In this document: piece by piece, positions 34,104 through 42,284 of the stretch | How the letters are laid out: each line of letters begins with the position of its first letter | How positions within the stretch are numbered: position 1 is the first letter of the stretch | Source: UBA8529 sp964390565 | GTDB taxonomy: Bacteria > Bacteroidota > Bacteroidia > Bacteroidales > Tenuifilaceae | Direction of reading: 5' to 3' | NCBI GenBank assembly: GCA_964390565.1 | Contig: CAYMII010000004.1 | Coordinates: 1-64,000 of the forward strand | Length of the DNA stretch: 64,000 nt | Translations under genes and position numbers: made by a program | Notes under the pieces: model-generated | Told to the model about the DNA's origin: nothing | Databases searched by the model: none | What the model saw: the letters and a program-made list of their open reading frames with translations, nothing else

Positions 34104-35126
34104 TTAATTACTTTTTATTGAATTTAAATCAAAAATTCTTGCAATCATCTCTTTTACACGATTTTCATGTTGGATATTTGACGAATAAGCATCATTAACC
34201 TCAGCGTTGAAATAGTGTCGAATGTTGTCATGTTTTTCTTTTACATCATTAGTCCAATTTTGATTTTTAAAATCATCAATCAACGCATTAAAGTCTGTTT
34301 GAGGTAAGAAGTCAGGTAGGAAAACATTTTTATCTATTTGATTTTTTTCATTTTGGGTTTCTATAAAACAAATAGGTGCAAATATATGAGCATCGATGTT
34401 TTCGTTCCTCATACATTGATTAACAGTATTTTCCAATTTCTTTTGTTTCCATAAAAACACATTAGCCTGATTGATAGTGTCCAATGCTCTCTTTTTGGTA
34501 ACAGAGGCACTGATTATTGCTTGTAGTTCGCTACCTTCTTTCCCAAACACAGCAACAGTGCTGACTAAATCATTACCAGTTGTTCGAATTGCGTGATTAT
34601 CACTTTCTTTTTTGAAAACGAAAGCGGGTTTATTCAATTCATATATACGATTAGAAAGTTCATTATTCAAGTCGTCGAAAATTTTGAGGTAACGATTTGA
34701 AATTCGGTTATAATCAGTTTCCATCTGCTTTTGCTTGGAGGTGCAGGATTTTGCCAATTCACGTAAATGCATCAAGTTAGCATCAATCCGTTGCGACAAC
34801 TCCATTATTTGCTGACTAATTTCTGAGCGGATGGTTTTGAAAAAACCCTCAACAATAGTTGAACCTACTTTCTTCGCGTTTGAGTCTATAGACGCAATTT
34901 GTGCCGCCTCGGTAGCCACAACAGCACCGGTTAATAGATTAATACTGTTGTTACAACTTTCAACTCCTGCATCGAAAGGAAGTGTATCTACATCAATATT
35001 TACAGTGACTTCTTCGTAAGCAGTTCCACTAAATGATGTGCTTCCTCCGTTTTGGGATGCTGGGTAACTAACTGATCCTGAATAATGTACAGCAATTGTT
35101 TTGTTAAATGAACGTCTATAACTCAT
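34104..35126 (-). CDS. Coiled-coil protein, paralogue of the neighbouring gene
   Basis: The 340-residue protein has an N-terminal segment rich in Ser, Gly and Tyr (no membrane helix), then a short Ala/Val-rich stretch, and a long helical part (about 120-210) with SQQIMELSQRIDANLMHLRELA and DYNRISNRYLKIFDDLNNELSNRIYELNKPA. The same block is present in the next gene (DYNMISNRYLKLFNGLNANLKQRVFELDKPT), so these are paralogues. It could form heterotypic coiled coils with that neighbour. Its start lies 2 nt after the neighbour's stop. No family recognised. Confidence 0.68.
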   Translation of the reverse strand: MSYRRSFNKTIAVHYSGSVSYPASQNGGSTSFSGTAYEEVTVNIDVDTLPFDAGVESCNNSINLLTGAVVATEAAQIASIDSNAKKVGSTIVEGFFKTIRSEISQQIMELSQRIDANLMHLRELAKSCTSKQKQMETDYNRISNRYLKIFDDLNNELSNRIYELNKPAFVFKKESDNHAIRTTGNDLVSTVAVFGKEGSELQAIISASVTKKRALDTINQANVFLWKQKKLENTVNQCMRNENIDAHIFAPICFIETQNEKNQIDKNVFLPDFLPQTDFNALIDDFKNQNWTNDVKEKHDNIRHYFNAEVNDAYSSNIQHENRVKEMIARIFDLNSIKSN

Positions 35127-35128
35127 AG

Positions 35129-36049
35129 CTATTGATTTTGAAGGTGTTGATAATCATTTGCCATAAACAACTTATTAGTCAGGTCTTTCACCCTTTGAGA
35201 ATTATTAGACGAGGAATTAAACTTGCTAAATTCGCTTTGAATGTCCTTTTTTATTGCGCTATTTTGCCAAGGTAAAAATTCAATTATGGACATTACAGCA
35301 TTTTTGATTGCAGATTGCGATAGTTTATTTAATTCCACAGTGTTCAAATCAATTTCAATATTTTTATTGTCGAATCTATCATAGTTTACTTCGGCAATAA
35401 TTACAGGAACCGACAAACTTGTGTTACCAACTATACGGCTTGTATTAAGCAAAATTTGGTCTGTAAGTTTATTTTGCACATACATGTCCGATAAGAAGTC
35501 TTTCATCGAATTAATTACGCTTAACCCACGATGTTTTACGTTTGAAGCCATAATTTTCTGACTAATCGATAACGATTCCAATTGTGTTACAGGAACTGTT
35601 GCTGAGAGGTACTTTGTGCGGTTTGAAACTTTCTCAATTTCTCGAACAGCAAAATCAATTGTTGGTTTATCTAATTCAAAAACACGTTGTTTTAGATTCG
35701 CATTCAGCCCATTAAATAATTTCAGATAACGATTTGAAATCATATTGTAATCGCGCTCCATGCGCCCCTTAATTGCAAGAAGTTGCTTACGTTGCTGATT
35801 GAGTTGCATTAAATGAGAATCGACTTCGCTCTGGAGTTTGGCTATTTTTTGCGAAATTTGAGAACGAATAAGGGTGTAGAATCCTTTATTAACATTATCG
35901 CAAACATGATCAGCAGCCTTTGCTTCTGCAATCACTACAGCAGTTTGCATAGCAACCACAGCGGTTGTAGTAGCCATTACATGATTGGAAACTGTTCCAA
36001 TCTCTGCTGCCATTGGATTAGTATCTAATACACAATCTATACTTGCCAT
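35129..36049 (-). CDS. Coiled-coil protein, paralogue of the neighbouring gene
   Basis: This 306-residue paralogue has a short start, an Ala/Val-rich stretch (TTAVVAMQTAVVIAEAKAAD, about 28-47) and the long helix with SQISQKIAKLQSEVDSHLMQLNQQ and RISNRYLKLFN-type core (here MISNRYLKLFN). The C-terminal third differs from its partner. The helical core recalls PspA/IM30-like membrane-remodelling proteins in length and charge, but I see no clear PspA motif, so that is speculation. It begins 11 nt after the 628-residue protein's stop. Confidence 0.68.
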   Translation of the reverse strand: MASIDCVLDTNPMAAEIGTVSNHVMATTTAVVAMQTAVVIAEAKAADHVCDNVNKGFYTLIRSQISQKIAKLQSEVDSHLMQLNQQRKQLLAIKGRMERDYNMISNRYLKLFNGLNANLKQRVFELDKPTIDFAVREIEKVSNRTKYLSATVPVTQLESLSISQKIMASNVKHRGLSVINSMKDFLSDMYVQNKLTDQILLNTSRIVGNTSLSVPVIIAEVNYDRFDNKNIEIDLNTVELNKLSQSAIKNAVMSIIEFLPWQNSAIKKDIQSEFSKFNSSSNNSQRVKDLTNKLFMANDYQHLQNQ

Positions 36050-36060
36050 AATTTTTTAGT

Positions 36061-37947
36061 TTATTCGTTACCACTATTAGCATTTGAAACTTCATTAGAA
36101 GTAGAACTTTCTTCCAATTCCTGTAAAGCATGTTTTGCTATGTTAGGCAAGTTGAGTGAAATATGTTCAAATGTTATATCCTCAACATTAGGAGTGGGTG
36201 GCAGTTCTGAAACTTTTGCGAACAGCGGATTAACTGATGCTAGTGGTTTTCTACGGTCGTCTAAATCTCGAACCTCACTTGCGGCGACCGCAACTTCATT
36301 TGAATGTCCATCGCGAAGTTTTGCATCATAATATTCAATGTGTCCGAATTTTTCTGCTTTTAGATCAATATCTTCTTTTAGGCGCTCCATATATTCCTCG
36401 AAATTTGCCTGTACATTTTGAAACTCTTTGGATTGTAATTCAAATGCAGCAAGAGTTTCGGCAGAATTATCTACTACATCTACAACTGTAGAATCAAGGG
36501 AGCCGCCTGATTGAACCATACTGTCTTCTGTTCTTTGTAGTGAAATCAACGTGTTGTATGCCGCAACATATTCTCTCAAACTTTCTTGCATCAAGTTTAT
36601 AATATCTGCACTTTCAGCACGATTGGCACGATAAAAACTATCTGTATCTTGATGCCATTTGTTGAGGTAATCAATCTTTTGATCTTTTATATGGTTATAA
36701 ATCTTCAATCTTTCGATACGATTTTCATTCATCAAATTCTGAACAACAGGAGCTACAATTTCTTCATAAATTTGATGTACGCCAAACGGGAAGTTGGTAG
36801 TACTACCATCTTCCGCGGTCCACATACCAGAAAGCATATTGTATTTTACCCGAGAGCTTGGTTTTAATTGAAATGGCTCATATCCTTGGACGGATTCACT
36901 ATAATCAAACTTTTCATTTTTAATTCTTTCTATTTCTGAAAATTCTAATGCAGGAGAATAATGATTATAAGAAGATTTGAGAATTTGATATAGTGCTTTA
37001 TTTGATTCAAAGACCATTTTGTCGGTTGAAGCAACTTTCAAAGCTGAAATTGCTTGAACAGAATTAGCCATAGTCATCATCAGACCTTTAAGAACATCTT
37101 CAAATTGTGCAGTTTTATTTGATAGTGAATCTTTCAATTTGTTCAATTCTTGAAATTTTGAGATGCTGCCTGCATACTTTTCTTTGTCAAATACGTTTAT
37201 AACCGGAGCATTCTCTGGAATTTCAGAAGTAGAGTATTCATTTAAGAATTGCAAATAGTCACTTTTATCGGCAACAAGCGGTAACGAGACGGAAGTTGTA
37301 TCCAAATCTCCCATGCAATAAGAAATTGTGCGAAGAGAGCGTTCTAACTTACCAAAATAATCGTGCTGATTTATTTGCTGAATAGAAGTAGAGTACTCAT
37401 CTGTTTCTATTTCTTCAGTATCATTTGAGGTTTCTACAATCGGAGCTTCAGTTGACAAGTTTTCTAGGTTAGAAATAGTTTCGATCAACAAATCGTTTTG
37501 ACGAGAAAGTTGAAGTGTAATCTCGGATTCATCAATCTTGCCAGTGTAATCAACAATAAAACTTTTGTTTTCATACTTTATTTGATCAGCAACAGGGACA
37601 TATGCAACACCTAGTTTACTGACCTTGTAATCACGGAAAATTTCTGCATGTTGTTGCTTAAACTCAGCAATACGTTTGTCTTTGCCAGCAATTTCTTTTT
37701 CGAAACTGCTTTTCTTCACAAAATAGATAATGATTGGAATAAGTAAAAAGAACATAAGCCACATTACCCAAAGCCCTGAAATTTGTTTTTGTAACATAAC
37801 TTTTTCTTCTTCAAGCACTGCTATTTCGTGTTCGATTCGTTCTTCCTCTTGAACGATTTTTTCAGCTGCTTGACTATAATAGTTGAATAATATCTTCGCT
37901 TGGTCTTGATAGATATTATTTGATTCGGGGAATATCTTACCTGCCAT
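36061..37947 (-). CDS. Large coiled-coil protein with one membrane helix
   Basis: The 628-residue protein has a helical N-terminus with strong heptads (QEEERIEHEIAVLEEEKV, about 33-50), one membrane helix (about 57-77, VMWLMFFLLIPIIIYFV), a charged coil (about 80-105), and a long, mostly helical soluble body with EYVAAYNTLISLQRTED. The longest frame would begin with TTG at 38004 and overlap the upstream stop by 44 nt; I chose ATG at 37947, 13 nt past that stop. It is the largest member of the cluster and may bridge the membrane and the SPFH scaffold. No family recognised. Confidence 0.68.
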   Translation of the reverse strand: MAGKIFPESNNIYQDQAKILFNYYSQAAEKIVQEEERIEHEIAVLEEEKVMLQKQISGLWVMWLMFFLLIPIIIYFVKKSSFEKEIAGKDKRIAEFKQQHAEIFRDYKVSKLGVAYVPVADQIKYENKSFIVDYTGKIDESEITLQLSRQNDLLIETISNLENLSTEAPIVETSNDTEEIETDEYSTSIQQINQHDYFGKLERSLRTISYCMGDLDTTSVSLPLVADKSDYLQFLNEYSTSEIPENAPVINVFDKEKYAGSISKFQELNKLKDSLSNKTAQFEDVLKGLMMTMANSVQAISALKVASTDKMVFESNKALYQILKSSYNHYSPALEFSEIERIKNEKFDYSESVQGYEPFQLKPSSRVKYNMLSGMWTAEDGSTTNFPFGVHQIYEEIVAPVVQNLMNENRIERLKIYNHIKDQKIDYLNKWHQDTDSFYRANRAESADIINLMQESLREYVAAYNTLISLQRTEDSMVQSGGSLDSTVVDVVDNSAETLAAFELQSKEFQNVQANFEEYMERLKEDIDLKAEKFGHIEYYDAKLRDGHSNEVAVAASEVRDLDDRRKPLASVNPLFAKVSELPPTPNVEDITFEHISLNLPNIAKHALQELEESSTSNEVSNANSGNE

Positions 37948-37960
37948 ATTTTTGAGATTT

Positions 37961-38671
37961 TTAATTAGAATATATTTGTTTTCTGTTTTGATAAATTCTT
38001 TCAAGTTTTTTGAGATTACTTTCTATCTTTTCCTTGTTCGTCGAAAAATTAGAAATTGAGAAAGTAATATCGCTTATAGTTTGTGAAAATGAACGTTCTA
38101 AATCATGCGCTTCCTCGTTATCGGAGGGAGAAATAAAGCGTAGATTTTCTTCAAGTGTATTGATATGAATTATAAAATCTTCGGGTAGATCAGCAATTTC
38201 ATTCATTTTGTCTTTCATCTTTCGCACAGCAGTTTTCATTTCGTTTATTCCGCTGCGATTGGCTGTTTCCTGTATATAAACATTCTTAACTTTGTCCGAT
38301 GTTTGAATAGATAAGTACACCCCTAAAAGAAGAAAAAACAGCAATACTCCATGAATGATGAGTTGTACTAAGAAAGGGAAACTTAATGCTAAATTGCATA
38401 TTATCATTGCGGTAATAGCAAAGAATGAATAAAACCATATAACTTTCCATGAAATGCCCAGTGATCCGATTTGTTTTTGTGATTTATCCTTCAAATCAAT
38501 CCAAGGTGCTCGATAACCTCCAAAAAAGAGAAGGTAGACTAAAGAGGCAACGATAATATTCAAAACTAAAATATTATCATTTAAATTGCCTCTAAATAAA
38601 ATAAAGGCGGAAATAATTAACACTTCGCCAAATAGAAGTAGCAACCACCATAATAATTTCTTTGTATTCAT
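37961..38671 (-). CDS. Four-helix membrane protein with C-terminal coiled coil
   Basis: The 236-residue protein has four predicted membrane helices in its first 122 residues (about 7-27, 33-53, 75-96, 100-122) and a soluble C-terminal coiled coil (MKTAVRKMKDKMNEIA and later heptads to residue 236). The soluble part resembles in length and composition the membrane helix hairpins that hold band-7 partners. It starts 18 nt past the SPFH/zinc-ribbon stop. No characterised family recognised. Confidence 0.66.
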   Translation of the reverse strand: MNTKKLLWWLLLLFGEVLIISAFILFRGNLNDNILVLNIIVASLVYLLFFGGYRAPWIDLKDKSQKQIGSLGISWKVIWFYSFFAITAMIICNLALSFPFLVQLIIHGVLLFFLLLGVYLSIQTSDKVKNVYIQETANRSGINEMKTAVRKMKDKMNEIADLPEDFIIHINTLEENLRFISPSDNEEAHDLERSFSQTISDITFSISNFSTNKEKIESNLKKLERIYQNRKQIYSN

Positions 38672-38689
38672 AAATAGTTGAATTTAGAG

Positions 38690-39949
38690 TTATCGTTTAT
38701 TACCACATTTGGGGCAGAATTTCACATTCGGTGGCAAAGATGTTCCGCAACGGCTGCAGTTGTCGCTTGTTTGTACCTGTTTCCCGCAATTTCCGCAAAA
38801 AGTACTTCCAGCTGCAAGTGGTGCATTACAATGAGGACATAAACCGACTTCAGCTTGCAGTGGGGTTCCACAACTTACACAGCGTTTTGCATTTTTTTCA
38901 TTATCTGTACCACATTTTGGGCAAGGATTATATGGGTCGCCACAAAATGGACAAAAGCGGTGTGTGCTTGGATATTTTTTGGAACAATTCGAACAATAAA
39001 CATCACGTACCTGTTGTGCCGGCTGATTTGGTTGCCCTGTTTGACCTTGATTATTTCCACTGAAAGTTGGTTGATTGTACTGTGGATTCATCATGCCTGT
39101 ACCAGTTCCTCCGCCCATTCCACCCATCATATTCATTGCCATCAAGCCACCAATAAGTCCTCCATTTCCATTACCAAGACCATCAACAGCGTTATTTGCT
39201 ACATCAAACATTTTTTCCTGCTGCCACGTATGGCCTGTAATGGACATTGCACTTTGTTGTGATATTGCTTCAGCCACTTTTCTACCTGTTTCGGTTGAAG
39301 TATCGATATCAATACTTGTTATATAGAATTGAGTTAAATCCAAGCCCAAATTTTCCCAGAAGGTCTGCATTGTTCCTTTTAGATATTCAGAAAGCTCATC
39401 TAAATGAGCAGAGATTGATTTGAAGCCTATCCTATGATTTTGCATAAATCGAACAATTGTCGATTTTGTTTTTGTAGAGAACTCACCAAAGAATTGGTCG
39501 GTCAAATCGAACTGAGTAAATTCGCTTTTTGTACCAACAATTTTTATTAAAAACTTTTCGGCTTCTTTTACTTTCAGTCCATATCTTCCTTTTGATACCA
39601 GTGGAAGTTGAGTATTATAGTCAGCATCGTGAATAGACATACTGTCGGTTTCCCAATCGATATTGTAGGGTTGCAATTTGTTCACAAACCAGACTTCTGC
39701 TGTAAATGGATTCTTTCCACCGAAAGGGATTCCAAACAGATTTCTTAAAATTGGCAAGTTTTCAGTATTCAAAGTGTGTTTTCCGGGTCCAAATTTGCCA
39801 ACAATTTGACCCTTTGAGAAGAGCACGGCCTCTTGCGATTCTTGTACAATTAATTGAGTGTATGTACTAAGATTTGTCTCAGGAAACCGATATGCATATA
39901 TGGTTTCATTTCCTTGAGGAGACCAGCGGACTAGATCAATTATTGCCAT
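38690..39949 (-). CDS. SPFH domain protein with four C-terminal zinc ribbons
   Basis: The 419-residue protein starts with an SPFH domain of the YdjI 'virion core protein-like' type (MAIIDLVRWSPQGNETIYAYRF, YTQLIVQESQEAVLFSKGQIVGKFGPGKHTL). A Gly/Met-rich linker (about 255-318) follows, then four zinc ribbons (319-419) with eight CxxC pairs: CSNC/CPFC, CPKC/CVSC, CPHC/CGNC, CSRC/CPKC. Bacillus YdjI has one ribbon after its SPFH domain and recruits PspA to the membrane. This protein heads a six-gene operon whose genes are 1 to 18 nt apart. A membrane scaffold is likely; the partner that its ribbons bind is unknown. Confidence 0.84.
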   Translation of the reverse strand: MAIIDLVRWSPQGNETIYAYRFPETNLSTYTQLIVQESQEAVLFSKGQIVGKFGPGKHTLNTENLPILRNLFGIPFGGKNPFTAEVWFVNKLQPYNIDWETDSMSIHDADYNTQLPLVSKGRYGLKVKEAEKFLIKIVGTKSEFTQFDLTDQFFGEFSTKTKSTIVRFMQNHRIGFKSISAHLDELSEYLKGTMQTFWENLGLDLTQFYITSIDIDTSTETGRKVAEAISQQSAMSITGHTWQQEKMFDVANNAVDGLGNGNGGLIGGLMAMNMMGGMGGGTGTGMMNPQYNQPTFSGNNQGQTGQPNQPAQQVRDVYCSNCSKKYPSTHRFCPFCGDPYNPCPKCGTDNEKNAKRCVSCGTPLQAEVGLCPHCNAPLAAGSTFCGNCGKQVQTSDNCSRCGTSLPPNVKFCPKCGNKR

Positions 39950-40654
39950 AGTTATTGAGTTTTATAATTTATATAAATAGTTCAAGGGGTGTTTTGAATT
40001 TTAAAAAGTACGGCCTTATTTGAAGAAATAAAGATAAAAAGCCATTAATTGTTAGAAGAAATGTTAACATCATTGGGTTAATTATTTAAGCCTATTTTGA
40101 TAATTTTTTTCTGTCTAATAATATTCCAAATATTCATATTATTCCAATTTTTGAATGGTATACCATTGATTACTAGTAAAATATAGTAATCGTCTGAAAT
40201 TGAGCGTGTTTTGTTTTGGCATTTTTAAAGTTAAAAAAAAATATTGAAGGGAAGAAGATAAATTACACTAAGAGTTAAGTTTTTGCTTTAGAACATTCTT
40301 TACTTGTGTTCAAATCACGAAAAATTTAATTGGCATATTCTTTTTATTTAAATTTTAATTAAAAACATAAAACATGATGAACTCTAATACCGTTTATTCT
40401 TATTCAAATCCTAGTTTATTTCTGAATTAATAGTTTGATAAGTATTTTTAGAATTTCTATTACCTCATTTTGAATAAATATTGTTGAAGGATTTATTGTT
40501 TTATTATTTAAAAAAACCACTGAAATACCAGTAAAATAAAAAAATATATTGAACACAACAAAAGAGCCCGATAATGGGCTCTTTTTCAGTTAAATAATTA
40601 TATGGGGATGAAAGCAAAAAACTATAAGACCCCCAAGTATTTTAAGTTGATACC
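39950..40654. other. 705-bp AT-rich gap upstream of the SPFH operon
   Basis: No gene is supported; a frame of 18 codons near 40376 has nothing to support it. The stretch must carry the promoter of the six-gene SPFH operon, but no clear -33/-7 pair was found. The integrase terminator lies at 40561-40584. Confidence 0.5.
40561..40584 (-). terminator. Terminator of the integrase gene
   Basis: A 9-bp stem (AAAGAGCCC / GGGCTCTTT) with a 6-nt loop lies about 70 nt past the integrase stop on the minus strand, with TTTTGTTG after it. Confidence 0.65.
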
Positions 40655-41857
40655 TTAATACATAGATGCTATTTTCTCCATGTTCTTTTTAATCAGTGTT
40701 TCAGTTGTTCTTGCATATCGTTGGGTCATTTTAATATTTGAATGACCTATAGTCTTTGAAACTACCTCAATAGGTATATTATTGCTCAGAGCAACGGTTG
40801 TGGCAAAGGTATGCCTTGCAGTATGAGTTGAAATGGGTTTGTCAATTTCACAGAAATCAGCAATTTCTTTTAGGTAGCTATTCATTTTCTGATTTGAAGG
40901 AACTGGCAACAGTACATCCTTGTCGAGTACCTCTGGGTGATTTTTGTACTTTTCGATTATTCTTAAAGCAGCGTCTATTACAAAGATGGTACTCATCTGG
41001 TTTGTTTTCTTTCTTTTCTTGTGAATCCACCAGTAACCCTCTTTATCTTTTGAGAGATGCTCCTTCTTTAAGCCTTTTACATCAGAAAAAGCCAATCCTG
41101 TAAAGCAACAGAATAAGAAAATGTCTTTTACTTGGTTTAGCCGTGCACTACTAAATTTCTTGTTTCTCAAAGCTTCTAGTTCTTCCTCATTTAAATAAAT
41201 TGCATCCACTTGTTTTAGTTTAAACTTGACGGAAGCAAAAGGATCATTATCCATCCAATTATTGGCTAGTGCAATCCTCACAATCTTTTTAAAGTTCTTT
41301 AGGTATTTCGTAGCCGAGTTATGGTTGCACTTTCTTTCTGTTTTAAGGTAAAACTCATAGTCAGCTACAAACTGATGGTTTAGTTGATCAAGAGGGAAGC
41401 CCTCTCTATTGTACTTCCATTTAATAAAGTTTTTAGTATGCGTGTAGCAAGTTTCGTATCGTTGAACCGTACCCTCTGAGAAATCTATTCCTGAAAGTTG
41501 CTTGGCTTTTGTATTATGCTCCTCAAAAATTTGAAGAATTGTTCTGCGTTTTTCTTTTTTCCCCTGAATCTTCGCTAGGATTGATTTTGGGGTAATACTT
41601 TCTTGACTAAACTCAAGGTAATCAACTATGGATTTAATGCTCGTTTGATAATTGCTTAACAAACTATTTATTTCATTTGCATCGGGATGATTTGCTTTTA
41701 CACGTTGGGCGTTTTCGTCCCACTATTTAGGTGAGAGACTTCTTTTAATTCCAAATTCACCGCGTTCACCACCAATGGTAATGCGAATGAAGATAGGGGC
41801 TTCACCATTTTTTAGCAGCTTCGTTTTCTTAATAAAGCATAAAGTTTTTAGGTTCAT
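40655..41857 (-). pseudogene. Tyrosine integrase (IntDOT-like) interrupted by an amber codon
   Basis: From ATG at 41857, preceded by AGGAG, the frame encodes an arm-binding domain (MNLKTLCFIKKTKLLKNG, then RITIGGERGEFGIKRS) and meets TAG at 41723-41725 (codon 45). The same frame then goes on with WDENAQRVKANH and a core-binding domain to a catalytic domain: HTARHTFA, GHSNIKMTQRYA. At the first catalytic Arg position the motif reads TGLAFSDVKGL, with Ala, as in CTnDOT IntDOT where this Arg is also replaced. Full length would be 400 residues. The 335-residue part from 41662 lacks the arm-binding domain. Either the gene is inactivated, or re-initiation or readthrough saves it. Confidence 0.82.
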
Positions 41858-41967
41858 AATAACTCCTCTCATAACAATAAAATTTTAAGCTAAAATTATT
41901 TGTATGAGTTCGATTAAGCATTATTTGAACCTAAGTATTCAAAGGCATTTCAAAGCATTTCAATCTA

Positions 41968-42021
41968 TTTCTGGTGGACTAAATTTTGACTTTCCAAGTC
42001 CACCAGAAAGTCCACCAGAAA
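41968..42021. repeat. 13-bp repeats between integrase and tRNA-Ser
   Basis: AGTCCACCAGAAA is present twice in tandem (41997-42009 and 42009-42021) and once inverted as TTTCTGGTGGACT (41968-41980). Such repeats beside an integrase and a tRNA target resemble arm-type or excisionase sites. A further near-repeat (GCATTTCAAAGCATTTC) precedes it at about 41945-41961. Confidence 0.55.
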
Positions 42022-42063
42022 GGTGCTTTTTATTGCTTTTTCATGCTCCGATTTGCACCAATA

Positions 42064-42095
42064 AAAAACCTGTAAGTGCTGACTTACAGGTTTTT
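42064..42095 (-). terminator. Terminator after tRNA-Ser
   Basis: A 14-bp perfect stem (AAAAACCTGTAAGT / ACTTACAGGTTTTT) with loop GCTG lies 25 nt past the tRNA 3' end on the minus strand, ending in a U-tract. Confidence 0.85.
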
Positions 42096-42119
42096 ACTTT
42101 GTTTTGCTTTCATAATCAG

Positions 42120-42207
42120 CGGAGAGAATGGGATTCGAACCCATGAAGCCCTTTTGGAGCTTACACACTTTCCAGGCGTGCGCCTTCGACCACTCGGCCA
42201 TCTCTCC
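42120..42207 (-). tRNA. tRNA-Ser (anticodon GGA)
   Basis: The 88-nt minus-strand gene folds into acceptor GGAGAGA/TCTCTCC, D-arm with GAGTGGTCGAAGG, anticodon loop CTGGAAA (anticodon GGA, reads UCC and UCU), a long variable arm typical of serine tRNA, and T-arm GGGTTCGAATCCC. CCA is not encoded. Its 3' end points towards the integrase, a common insertion target of integrative elements. Confidence 0.96.
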
Positions 42208-42284
42208 AATAAGTGTGTTCTGAATTGCGGCGCAAATTACAAAAAATATTAATACTGCAATCAATGCTTTCAAAAACAGAATGG

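Noticed and set aside
38855..39262. Plus-strand frame of 135 codons, Cys and Thr rich
   Set aside because: Shadow of the zinc-ribbon array and Gly/Met linker of the SPFH gene.
29631..39949. Prophage, suggested by the 'virion core protein' name of SPFH relatives
   Set aside because: No capsid, portal, terminase or tail gene was seen; the name comes from a distant likeness.
41904..42146. Plus-strand frame of 80 codons ending in REWDSNP
   Set aside because: Its end is the complement of tRNA-Ser; the REWDSNP ending is the usual artefact of reading a tRNA backwards.
42120..42207. A second copy of the tRNA-Ser end as the other island attachment site
   Set aside because: I looked to the left through the accessory region and saw no matching GGATTCGAACCC-type stretch; the other end may lie outside the window or be decayed.
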